Below are positions 48,868 to 56,444 of a stretch of 64,000 bases of DNA, in pieces; the stretch's first letter is position 1; each line of letters begins with the position of its first letter. Under the pieces are notes generated by a model. The model did not search any database. It was not told the origin of the DNA and saw only the letters and a program-made list of their open reading frames with translations. The position numbers were made by a program, and so were the translations under genes. The DNA is from Actinomyces radicidentis (GTDB taxonomy: Bacteria; Actinomycetota; Actinomycetes; Actinomycetales; Actinomycetaceae): assembly GCF_001553565.1 (NCBI RefSeq), contig NZ_CP014228.1:620001-684000 (forward strand), written 5' to 3'.

Positions 48868-49961
48868 CGGAGGCTCGCCCCCATGTCGCCGAGCGCCTGG
48901 GAGAAGCGCCCGACCATGCCGTCGGCGCGCTCGCGCAGGGTGACCGCGTCCTCGGCGAGGCGCGGGTCGGCGACGGCGGCGAGGGTCCGTGGTACGACCT
49001 CGTCCTCGCGCAGGTCGACGACGTGATCCCAGCCGAGCTGGGCGAGCAGCGGCGCGAACTTGCGGGAGTAGGCCAGCGGCACCGCGGGCGTGCCCATGGA
49101 CAGGGCGTTGAGGCAGGCGTGCATGCGCGAGCCGATGACGAGCCGTGCGGAGCCGACGGCGCGGCGGACCTCGTCGAGGGCGTCGGGGCCGGAGGGGATG
49201 ACGACGTCGACGTCGCCGAGCTCCTCGCGCAGGGCGGCCAGCGGGTAGCGGTCGTTGTCCCCGGGGGCGTCGTCCTCGTGGACGACGTGGGACAGGAGGG
49301 TGACGGAGCGCCCCTCGGCCTGGAGGGCCTTGGCGACGGCGGTGACGTCGGCGCGGTAGCGGGCGGCGTCGACGTGCGGGTTCTCGCCCCAGAGCAGGCC
49401 GGAGACGTTGAGGACGACGTCGCGGGTCCGCTCGACGGCCGGGTGGTCGATGGCGAAGACGACGTCGGTGGACTCGACGTCGACGGGGCGGCCGAGCTGG
49501 GCGGAGAAGGCCGCCGAGCGGGGGTCGCGGCTGGCGACGAGGCTCGCCTGGCGCAGCGACCGGCGTGCGAGAAGAGTGGCGCGGCGGGTCGTGAAGGGGC
49601 CGATGGTCTGCGGCGTGAGGACGACCGGGACCCCGACGCGGTGCGCCAGCTCGGGGAACAGGGACATGCGCTTGAGGCGGTCGAAGCCGTAGATGTCCGC
49701 GAAGGAGTCGCCCGCGCGGGTGTCGAGGACGAGGTCGAAGGAGCTCAGCCAGTCGAAGAGGCCGTGCTCTCCGGTGACGCGCTCCTTGACGAGGCTGCGA
49801 CCGCGCATGATGCCCATGGGGGCGTCGCCGCGACCGGTGCCCTGGATCTCGATCTCGGCGTCGGGGAAGACGCGCTGGGCGAGGGCCTTGGTGCCGACCG
49901 CGAGGGCGCGGACACCGAGGTTCGGCTGGTCGAGGGAGGCCCAGAGGATGAGGATGCGCAT
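48864..49961 (-). CDS. Polysaccharide pyruvyl transferase family protein
   Basis: A 365-residue protein of the PS_pyruv_trans (CsaB-like) family, which adds ketal pyruvate to envelope polysaccharides from phosphoenolpyruvate. It starts MRILILWASLDQPNLGVRAL and has VPVVLTPQTIGPF, DVVLNVSGLLWGENPHVD and the C-terminal SARLVIGSRMHACLNALSMG with the conserved R-H motif. No membrane segment. ATG 49961 is used. The flippase follows with a four-base overlap. It suggests a pyruvylated, negatively charged glycan. Confidence 0.9.
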   Translation of the reverse strand: MRILILWASLDQPNLGVRALAVGTKALAQRVFPDAEIEIQGTGRGDAPMGIMRGRSLVKERVTGEHGLFDWLSSFDLVLDTRAGDSFADIYGFDRLKRMSLFPELAHRVGVPVVLTPQTIGPFTTRRATLLARRSLRQASLVASRDPRSAAFSAQLGRPVDVESTDVVFAIDHPAVERTRDVVLNVSGLLWGENPHVDAARYRADVTAVAKALQAEGRSVTLLSHVVHEDDAPGDNDRYPLAALREELGDVDVVIPSGPDALDEVRRAVGSARLVIGSRMHACLNALSMGTPAVPLAYSRKFAPLLAQLGWDHVVDLREDEVVPRTLAAVADPRLAEDAVTLRERADGMVGRFSQALGDMGASLR

Positions 49962-50175
49962 GTCGTCCTATGCAGTCGGTGGGGCTGGGCGCCGTGGCGT
50001 CCGCAGGACGCCGCGCTCAGAGGCTCCGCAAAGGTAGCGCCCCGCGCGCGCCGGGCGCCGTGACTCAGGACGCTCTCGGCCCGAATGCGGGCGTCCCGTG
50101 AGCGGACTCACGCGCCCCGGTCCGGGCGCGGGGACCGTGGCCGCCGTCCCGGAACGGACGGGCCGGCCGGCGCGC

Positions 50176-51102
50176 TCAGCGCGCGTACTCCTCGGTGACG
50201 CGGCCGGTCATCGCGGCACGGAGGATCCCGAGGGCGCCGGCGGCGCGGTGGTCGAGCTCGGCCCGGCGGGCGACGTCCCGCGTGAGGCGCGCCCGAGCGC
50301 CGTTGACGGCCGCGAGCGCGGCGCCGCGGGCCGCGAGCCGGGCGCGCAGAGCCCGCCGCTCCCCCGGGGCGGCGGTGAGCACCCGGACCATCGCCCAGGC
50401 CTCGCCGTTCCGCCGTGCCCGGGTGAGGACCCACTCGCGGGTGAGACGGTCCGCCGGGACGGACTCGGTCGCGACGGCCTCGTCGCACCAGAGGAGCTCG
50501 CCGCCGTCGCGGACGAGCGCGCGCGTGAAGAAGGTGTCCTCACCACCCGTGAACGCGAAGCGGGGATCGAAGCACAGCCCGAGGCGGCGCACGACGCTCA
50601 TGTCGAGCAGGAGGTTGCCGGCGCCCGCGGAGGGCACGGGCGTCCCCGTCGCGCGACGGCGACGCATCCACACGGGCGAGGCCGCCACCCAGGCGTCGGG
50701 CTCGGCCTCGAAGGCGGACAGGACGGGGCCGGCGACGCCGGCCGGGCGCCGCTCGGCCTGGAGCGCGAGGAGGGCGGCGAGCCAGCCGTCGTGGGGCGTC
50801 TCGTCGTCGTCGATGAAGACGAGCAGGTCGCGGTCCTCAGCCTCCGACAACGCGCGGTTGCGGGCGGCGGTGAGGCCGGGAGCCTCCTCGACGACGACGA
50901 CGAGGCCCTCCTCGCCCCCGAGGGCGGAGGCGATGGCGTCGCGCGCGCTGCCGGCGGCGTCGTTGTCGACGATGACGACCCGGGCGTCGACGTCCTCGAG
51001 CGCGCGGCCCTGCTCGAGGAGGAGCGGGATGAGCGCGGTGACCCGCTCGGGCCTGCGGTAGGTGCACACGGCGACGTCGAGCGTCCGGGAAGGGGCCGGC
51101 AC
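50176..51102 (-). CDS. Family 2 glycosyltransferase
   Basis: A 308-residue GT-A fold glycosyltransferase. It starts SRTLDVAVCTYRRPERV and has the conserved VVIVDNDAAG, AARNRALSEA and the nucleotide-sugar/metal motif VFIDDDETPHDGW. The acceptor part has FTGGEDTFFTRALVRDGG and WCDEAV. The GTG at 51102 is preferred over GTG 51153 because GGGAG lies upstream and the longer reading would start ahead of the -10 box at 51136. It is a paralogue of the 52251-53219 product. The enzyme is cytoplasmic; the sugar is unknown. Confidence 0.88.
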   Translation of the reverse strand: MPAPSRTLDVAVCTYRRPERVTALIPLLLEQGRALEDVDARVVIVDNDAAGSARDAIASALGGEEGLVVVVEEAPGLTAARNRALSEAEDRDLLVFIDDDETPHDGWLAALLALQAERRPAGVAGPVLSAFEAEPDAWVAASPVWMRRRRATGTPVPSAGAGNLLLDMSVVRRLGLCFDPRFAFTGGEDTFFTRALVRDGGELLWCDEAVATESVPADRLTREWVLTRARRNGEAWAMVRVLTAAPGERRALRARLAARGAALAAVNGARARLTRDVARRAELDHRAAGALGILRAAMTGRVTEEYAR

Positions 51103-51135
51103 GGGGGTCTCCCATCGTTGGCTGGTGGTGCCGGG

Positions 51136-51142
51136 ATAGTAT
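51136..51142. promoter_or_regulatory. Overlapping divergent -10 boxes between two glycosyltransferases
   Basis: TACTAT reads on the reverse strand (51141-51136) and TAGTAT on the forward strand (51137-51142). Both fit TANNNT, so one seven-base site probably serves both divergent genes, at about 35 and 62 bases from the two starts. Confidence 0.5.
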
Positions 51143-51203
51143 CGCCGGGCCACGTCGTCCAGGACCGGGGAGGACCCGGTCCCCCACCGGGAGGCCCGCC
51201 TCG

Positions 51204-52190
51204 ATGCCCTCAGCGCCGCTCAGCACGACCGCCGTCGTCGTCGTCAGCTACGGCTCCCACGACCTGCTCGCGCGCAACCTCGCCCCGGTCACGGCCGAGG
51301 GCGGCCCCCGCGGCGTCGTCGTCGACAACCTCACGACGGCGCAGGAGCGCGAGGCCGTCACCGCCCTGGCCGACGAGCACGGCTGGACGACGGTGCTCCC
51401 GGAGGGCAACACGGGCTTCGGTCGCGGCGTCAACCTCGGCGTCGAGCGCGCCCTGGCTGACGGGGCGCGCACCGTCGTCGTCCTCAACCCGGACGCCACG
51501 ATCGCCCGCGATGACCTCGAGCGCCTCGTCGCCCGCGTCGAGGCCGAGCCGATGACGATGGTCGCCCCCCTCATCGTCGACGCCGAGGGGCGGCCGGCCT
51601 TCGAGGGCTACGCCGTGGACCTCACGGACGGCGCCACCCGCTCGCCCCGGGCGCCGCGGGTCCCCGGCCACCGGCACGAGGAGTGGCTCACCGGCGCCTG
51701 CTTCGCGGTGAGCGCCCAGCTGTGGCGCGCCTGCGGCGGCATGGCGGAGGACTACTTCCTGTACTGGGAGGACGTCGACCTCTCGCTGCGGGTGCTCGCG
51801 GCCGGTGGCGCGCTCCTCAACGACACCTCGGTCAGGGCCGTCCACGACCAGGGCGGGACACAGGCGGAGGAGGCGCAGGAGACCCGGCACTCCCCCACCT
51901 ACTACTACTGGAACGTCCGCAACCGCCTGCTCCTGGGGGCCCACTGGGCCCGGCGCGGGGAGCTGCGACGGTGGGTGCTGCGCACCCCGCAGGAGTCCTG
52001 GGCGATCCTCATGCGCGGTGGTCGGCGCCAGATGGTCCAGCACCCCGCGCTCACGCTCCTGCCCGCGCTGCGCGGGGCCCGTGACGGGCTGCGCGACGTG
52101 CACCGCGTGCGCTTCGGGGACCGCTGGGCGGCACCACGGCGCCGCCCGGGCGCGGCCCGGATCGGATCGCTGACCGGGCCCATGCGCTGA
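51204..52190 (+). CDS. Family 2 glycosyltransferase, rhamnosyltransferase-like
   Basis: A 328-residue GT2 of the WcaE/rhamnosyltransferase-like group. Motifs are TAVVVVSYGSHDLLARNL, PEGNTGFGRGVNLGVERAL, VVVLNPDATIARDDLERLV, TGACFAVSAQLWRACGG, and DYFLYWEDVDLSLRVLAAGG containing the catalytic ED, followed by HSPTYYYWNVRNRLLLG. It is cytoplasmic with a basic C-terminus. ATG 51204 follows GGGAGGCCCG. It stands alone on the forward strand between two reverse-strand GT2 paralogues. Confidence 0.9.
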   Translation: MPSAPLSTTAVVVVSYGSHDLLARNLAPVTAEGGPRGVVVDNLTTAQEREAVTALADEHGWTTVLPEGNTGFGRGVNLGVERALADGARTVVVLNPDATIARDDLERLVARVEAEPMTMVAPLIVDAEGRPAFEGYAVDLTDGATRSPRAPRVPGHRHEEWLTGACFAVSAQLWRACGGMAEDYFLYWEDVDLSLRVLAAGGALLNDTSVRAVHDQGGTQAEEAQETRHSPTYYYWNVRNRLLLGAHWARRGELRRWVLRTPQESWAILMRGGRRQMVQHPALTLLPALRGARDGLRDVHRVRFGDRWAAPRRRPGAARIGSLTGPMR

Positions 52191-52221
52191 CGGCCGCCTC
52201 CCCGTGCGAAGAGGCGGCCGT
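52190..52221. terminator. Hairpin between convergent glycosyltransferase genes
   Basis: ACGGCCGCCTC (52190-52200) pairs exactly with GAGGCGGCCGT (52211-52221) over a 10-base loop; the first arm overlaps the stop codon by one base. Confidence 0.65.
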
Positions 52222-52250
52222 CGTCGTCCGGGCGGCGGGCCCGGGCGGGC

Positions 52251-53219
52251 TCAGGAGCGCTTGTACTCCATGTACTTGCTGCCGAGGGCCCCGGCGACCA
52301 TGCCGCGGCCGCGCTGGATGAAGCGCACGGACTTCGAGTGGGCGCGCTCGGAGCCGCGCAGGAGGGCGGCGGCGACCATGACGGAGCCCAGTGCGACGCG
52401 CTCCGCGCCGCGCAGGCCCTGGTGGAGGCGGGAGCGGATCTCGGCGCCGCGGCCCTCCTGGCGCGCCAGGGCGAGGTCGACGGAGGCCCAGGAGTTGCCG
52501 GAGCGGTAGGCGCGCCTGGTGACCCACTGCCTGGTGAGCCGCTTGGCGGGCACCTCGTCGTTGACGACGGCCTCGTCGCACCACACGATGCGGCCGCCGT
52601 CGCGGATGAGGGTGCGGGTCAGCATCGTGTCCGAGCCGCCCGAGATCCCGAAGCCGAGGTCGAAGCGCAGGCCGAGACGGCGCATCGTCGCCATCTCGAG
52701 GAGGAGGTTGTTCGTCGCCGCGGCCGGCATGACGTATCCGGTCGTGTGACGGCCGTGGTCGAACCAGCCGCCCGCGACGACCCACGGGTCGGGCTCGACC
52801 TCGAAGTCCGGGAGCACGGGGCCGACGACGGCCTCCGCGCCGGTCTCCTCCCAGGTGGCGATGAGGGCGGGGAGCCAGCCGGTCTCCGGCCGCTCGTCGT
52901 CGTCGATGAAGACGATCGCGTCCTCGGTGCAGGCCTCGAGGGCCGCGTTGCGGGCCGCGGCGATGCCGGGCTCGGGCTCGTGGACGTAGGTGACCTCGTG
53001 GACGGCCGTGGCGGCGCCGGCAGCGATGATCTCGCGGGCCGTGGCCTCGGGGTCGTTGTCGACGACGATAAGCCGCAGCGGGCGGTCGTCGGTCACCTCG
53101 CTCATGGCGGCGTCGAGGACGGGGACGAGCTGCGCGGCGTGGTCGGGGCGCTTGTAGGTGAGGACCGCGACGGCGACCGAGGCCTTCGGGGAGCGGCTCT
53201 CGGGCAGGGTGTCACTCAT
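52251..53219 (-). CDS. Family 2 glycosyltransferase
   Basis: A 322-residue GT2 closely related to the 50176-51102 product. Motifs are SVAVAVLTYKRPDHA, RLIVVDNDPEATAREII, GIAAARNAALEACTEDAIVF and FIDDDERPETGWLP, with the acceptor region FGISGGSDTMLTRTLIRDGG and WCDEAVVNDEVPAKRLTRQW. The C-terminus has a hydrophobic stretch (VALGSVMVAAALLRG) that could touch the membrane. ATG 53219 follows AGGAGCTCCCC. It lies 60 bases after the polymerase gene on the same strand and is probably in its operon. Confidence 0.9.
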   Translation of the reverse strand: MSDTLPESRSPKASVAVAVLTYKRPDHAAQLVPVLDAAMSEVTDDRPLRLIVVDNDPEATAREIIAAGAATAVHEVTYVHEPEPGIAAARNAALEACTEDAIVFIDDDERPETGWLPALIATWEETGAEAVVGPVLPDFEVEPDPWVVAGGWFDHGRHTTGYVMPAAATNNLLLEMATMRRLGLRFDLGFGISGGSDTMLTRTLIRDGGRIVWCDEAVVNDEVPAKRLTRQWVTRRAYRSGNSWASVDLALARQEGRGAEIRSRLHQGLRGAERVALGSVMVAAALLRGSERAHSKSVRFIQRGRGMVAGALGSKYMEYKRS

Positions 53220-53279
53220 GGGGAGCTCCTGGCTGTGGGACGGGGACTAATCAGGGAGGCGCATCGCGCCGCGGTCACC

Positions 53280-54641
53280 CTACGCGGTCAGCGCCCGCGC
53301 GACGGGAGCGGGGTCCGCACTCCTGACCGCAGCCGCTCGGGGGCGGTCCCGCTCCTCGCCGACACCGGCGAGTCCCTGGACGCGCTCGGCCTGCGTCGCG
53401 ACGGCGAGGCCGACGACGAGCCAGACGACGGTGCCGAGCTGGGTGATGAAGGCGACCGTGACGTAGGCGGGGATGAAGGAGACGACGGCGATCTGGGGCG
53501 CGGTGGCCCGCGTGCCCAGGGCGCGGACGACCAGGACGGCCAGCCCGATGCTCAGGAGGACGACGGGCGCCCAGCCGAAGCGCAGCGCGCCGAGGAGCAT
53601 CTGGTCGTCGACGGACTCGAAGCCGTCCCAGGTGGTCGAGCGCCCGTTGCTCTGGGCGGCCGGCGACTGGCCCAGCGGGATGAGGCGCGTGATGAGCCGC
53701 AGGAGGTGCCCGCGGTAGTCGGCGGAGCCGGACTGCTCCGTGCCGGCCACGGCGAAGACCTGGAGGATGGTCGGCAGGATCGCCGCGGCCCCCGCGCCGA
53801 GGAGGAGGATGACGGAGCCGCGGGCGACGGCCCCGAGGTCCGAGCGCATGAGGGTCACGGACAGCGCGAGCGCGAGGACCGCGCAGAGCATGCCCGTGCG
53901 GGAGAGGGTCGGCAGCGTGCCGGCGAGGATGAGCAGCATGACGCCGACGCGCACGCTGCGCCTCCACGGCGCGGCCGCGGCGAAGGGGATGCCGGCCGCC
54001 AGGGAGGTGCCCAGCGCGATGGAGTGCCCGAAGGCGCCCTCGACGCGGGAGAGCCCGCCGCGCACCTGGATCTGGGACCAGTTGCTGTACATGGAGTTCG
54101 AGAAGTGGATATTGACGAAGATGTTCGTCTTCGTGACGAACTCGACGAGGGCAAGGACGGCGACGACGGCCCACACTCCCGCGATCAGCCCATAGACCCG
54201 CTTGCGGCCCACCGTCTCGATCGCGCAGCGGCCCACGAGGTAGGCGGGCAGGGCGCCGAACCAGACGTCGGACTGGACGTAGAGCTTGTTCGCGCCCACG
54301 AAGCGGGAGGCCATGACGAGCAGCATCGCCGAGAGGATGAGGACGTCCCCGGCGGTGAGCCTGAAGGAGAACCGCGGGAGTAGCGCCACCAGCGCGAGGA
54401 CGCACATGAGGGTGGCCGGCGGCACGTAGGGGTTGACCGGGGCGGCGACCCAGACGGGGACGAAGGCGATGGAGCACAGGACGAGGAGCATCGCCAGCCA
54501 GGGGCGGCGCCCCATCGCCCTCACGAGCGCGACCGCGAGCACGACGCAGAGGGCGAGCTCGACGAGGAGCATGAGCTGGTGGTGCACGAGGGCCTCTCCG
54601 CCGATGATGCGGGTCTTCGGTGAGCCGAGCAATAGCCTCAC
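53280..54641 (-). CDS. O-antigen polymerase/ligase-like membrane protein
   Basis: A 453-residue membrane protein with about 11-12 helices and a large extracellular loop near residues 280-350 (ending GRSTTWDGFESVDDQML), the architecture of Wzy polymerases and WaaL ligases. LPTLSRTGMLCAVLALALS resembles the conserved SRTG region of the family. It would polymerise glycan repeats outside the membrane. The start used is GTG 54641 without a clear ribosome site; later in-frame starts (for example the Met of LMLLVELAL) are possible. It is divergent from the chain-length protein gene, 66 bases away. Confidence 0.83.
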   Translation of the reverse strand: MRLLLGSPKTRIIGGEALVHHQLMLLVELALCVVLAVALVRAMGRRPWLAMLLVLCSIAFVPVWVAAPVNPYVPPATLMCVLALVALLPRFSFRLTAGDVLILSAMLLVMASRFVGANKLYVQSDVWFGALPAYLVGRCAIETVGRKRVYGLIAGVWAVVAVLALVEFVTKTNIFVNIHFSNSMYSNWSQIQVRGGLSRVEGAFGHSIALGTSLAAGIPFAAAAPWRRSVRVGVMLLILAGTLPTLSRTGMLCAVLALALSVTLMRSDLGAVARGSVILLLGAGAAAILPTILQVFAVAGTEQSGSADYRGHLLRLITRLIPLGQSPAAQSNGRSTTWDGFESVDDQMLLGALRFGWAPVVLLSIGLAVLVVRALGTRATAPQIAVVSFIPAYVTVAFITQLGTVVWLVVGLAVATQAERVQGLAGVGEERDRPRAAAVRSADPAPVARALTA

Positions 54642-54707
54642 CGGATGGTCACGCTACTACGATGGCGGGGCCGCGGTCCTGCGGCGACCCTCACTCTCAG
54701 GAGTAAC

Positions 54708-55517
54708 GTGAACCCCCCTCAGATCGGTTCCGCAATCCGTCACCACCTCGTCGGCTTCCTCGCCATCGTCGTCATCCTCGCCCTCGCCGGGGTCGGCATG
54801 GCACTGCGGATCCAGCCGTCGGCGACGGTCGAGGCCCAGCTCGTCATGCAGCCGGGCCTGGCCGGCTCGACGAGCGAGGAGTCGAGCAGCGGGGCCACGT
54901 CGTCCTCCGCGGACAAGCCCCCGTCGCAGCAGGAGGCCGCGCTCGCGGCGGCCACGAAGGGCTCCGCCGCGACCAGCAACAGCTACCAGCTCGCGACCTA
55001 CGCGATGGCCGCGATGCCGACACTCGTCGAGCTGACCACGAGCCCGGCCGTCATGGACGAGGCGGCGAAGACCACCGGTGACGACTCCGACTCCCTCGCC
55101 AAGGCCGTGACGGCCTCGAACCCCACGGGCACGCTCCTGCTCTCGATCAAGGCGACCGCCCCCACGAAGAAGGAGGCCGTGGCCCGCGTCGACGCGACCG
55201 TCGACGCCCTCCAGGGCAAGCTGGCCTCGGGTGAGCTGCTCGGCGTCGGCGGCACCGTCCTCAACCCGGCGGTCACCACCCCGGCGACGACGGACACCGC
55301 GACCATGTCCCGCACGGGCGCGAAGGGCGACGTCATCGTCGCCGCTGCCGTGGGCCTCATGCTGGCGGTCCTCTACGCCATGTGGGCGGAGCGCCGCGAA
55401 GGCAAGCGCGCCGTCGGCCACGGCCGCCGCGCCCAGACGAGCACGGAGGTCAAGGCGGAGCCGGAGACGGGGCCAGAGGCTGAGCCGGAGACGGAGCCGG
55501 CAGCCGAGGAGTCCTGA
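54708..55517 (+). CDS. Wzz-like chain-length / polysaccharide biosynthesis protein
   Basis: A 269-residue two-helix membrane protein of the Wzz/YveK type. Helix one is at about 15-35 (LVGFLAIVVILALAGVGMAL), a long extracellular helical domain follows, and helix two is near 205-225 (GDVIVAAAVGLMLAVLYAMW), with a charged Glu/Pro-rich cytoplasmic tail and no kinase domain. GTG 54708 is chosen for AGGAGTAAC just upstream; the earlier frame start would precede it. It presumably sets glycan chain length with the divergent polymerase. Confidence 0.82.
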   Translation: MNPPQIGSAIRHHLVGFLAIVVILALAGVGMALRIQPSATVEAQLVMQPGLAGSTSEESSSGATSSSADKPPSQQEAALAAATKGSAATSNSYQLATYAMAAMPTLVELTTSPAVMDEAAKTTGDDSDSLAKAVTASNPTGTLLLSIKATAPTKKEAVARVDATVDALQGKLASGELLGVGGTVLNPAVTTPATTDTATMSRTGAKGDVIVAAAVGLMLAVLYAMWAERREGKRAVGHGRRAQTSTEVKAEPETGPEAEPETEPAAEES

Positions 55518-55553
55518 GCCGCGGGCTTCCCGCGCAGGACGCGCCCGGATAGA

Positions 55554-55593
55554 CGAGGAGGGGCGAGCAGCGCGTGCTGCTCGCCCCTCCTCG
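55554..55593. terminator. Bidirectional hairpin after the Wzz-like gene
   Basis: An 18-bp perfect inverted repeat (55554-55571 and 55576-55593) with a GCGT loop, between the convergent Wzz-like and lipoprotein stops. Confidence 0.82.
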
Positions 55594-55621
55594 CGTCCTC
55601 GTCACTACCTACGCGGCCGCG

Positions 55622-56278
55622 TCAGGAGGCGGAGCCGTCGAAGACGGCGACGGGCTGGTCGGTCGTCACGATGACGTCGATGGTGACGTCGTCCTGGGAG
55701 CCGGTCGGGACCGCGAAGACGTAGGAGCCGGTGACCGACTTCCCCGCGGCGACCGAGGACGGGAGGCTCTTCGCCTGGTCCATGCTGGCGAAGGTGGTGG
55801 CCGGGGTCTCGTCCTTCCCGTAGGACAGGGTCACGGAAGCGGCGGAGAGGTCGACGGCCTTGGAACCCGTGTTCTCCAGGGTGACGGTGACGACGAGGGC
55901 GGGGCCTGAGACCTCGCCCGGTCCGTCGGCGACGCCCTTGGTGGAGGTGATCTTTCCGAGGGCGACCCTGACGTCGCCGGCGCTCTGGTCGTCGTCGAGG
56001 GCGACGGGGGTCGACTCGGGCTGGGTGTAGCCGGCCTGGCCGGGGAAGAGGCTCGCGCCGTCAGAGGGGTCGGCCACGGCCGCCGAGGGCGCGGCGGTGG
56101 AGCCGGTGGTCGCGGTGGGCGCGGGTGCCGCGGTGGCGCCGGCCCCCGCCGAGGTGGTGGCGGTCGCGGAGGCGCTGGCGCTGGAGCCCGAGTGGGTGGA
56201 GCAGGCGCCCGCGCCGAGGGCGAGCAGGACGACGCCGAGGCCGGCGGCGGTGCGACGCACGGTGGTGGACAAGGTCAT
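55622..56278 (-). CDS. DUF4352-like secreted lipoprotein
   Basis: A 218-residue lipoprotein with signal peptide and lipobox LALGAGAC (acylated Cys at about residue 26). A Ser/Ala/Thr-rich linker (30-75) leads to an immunoglobulin-like beta-domain of the DUF4352 type (DVRVALGKITSTKG, ALVVTVTLENTGSKAVDLS, GSYVFAVPTGSQDDVTIDV). Function is unknown; such proteins are anchored to the outer face of the membrane. ATG 56278 (MTLSTTVRR) follows GGAAGGAAGA; a longer frame would add a non-secretory leader. Confidence 0.85.
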   Translation of the reverse strand: MTLSTTVRRTAAGLGVVLLALGAGACSTHSGSSASASATATTSAGAGATAAPAPTATTGSTAAPSAAVADPSDGASLFPGQAGYTQPESTPVALDDDQSAGDVRVALGKITSTKGVADGPGEVSGPALVVTVTLENTGSKAVDLSAASVTLSYGKDETPATTFASMDQAKSLPSSVAAGKSVTGSYVFAVPTGSQDDVTIDVIVTTDQPVAVFDGSAS

Positions 56279-56382
56279 GGGGTCTTCCTTCCGGGGAGGT
56301 CCGCGTCCTGGCGCGGACGAGTGCGATTGTGCCGCGCGCCGTGCGGGGCACTGCGTGCCCGCCGCGGTGCGTCGGGCGCCTG

Positions 56383-56437
56383 CGCCGCGGGGCCCGCCGG
56401 CCGTGGTTCGGATCACGGCGCGGCGGGCCCCGCGGCG
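56383..56437 (-). terminator. Hairpin after the PKD/LamG gene
   Basis: A perfect 16-bp outer stem (56383-56398 and 56422-56437) with a smaller CCGTG/CACGG stem inside, starting eight bases after the stop of the large secreted protein. Confidence 0.8.
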
Positions 56438-56444
56438 GGTGGGG

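Noticed and set aside
50131-50155. Weak hairpin near the end of a glycosyltransferase gene
   Set aside because: Only a six-bp stem; much weaker than the other terminators.
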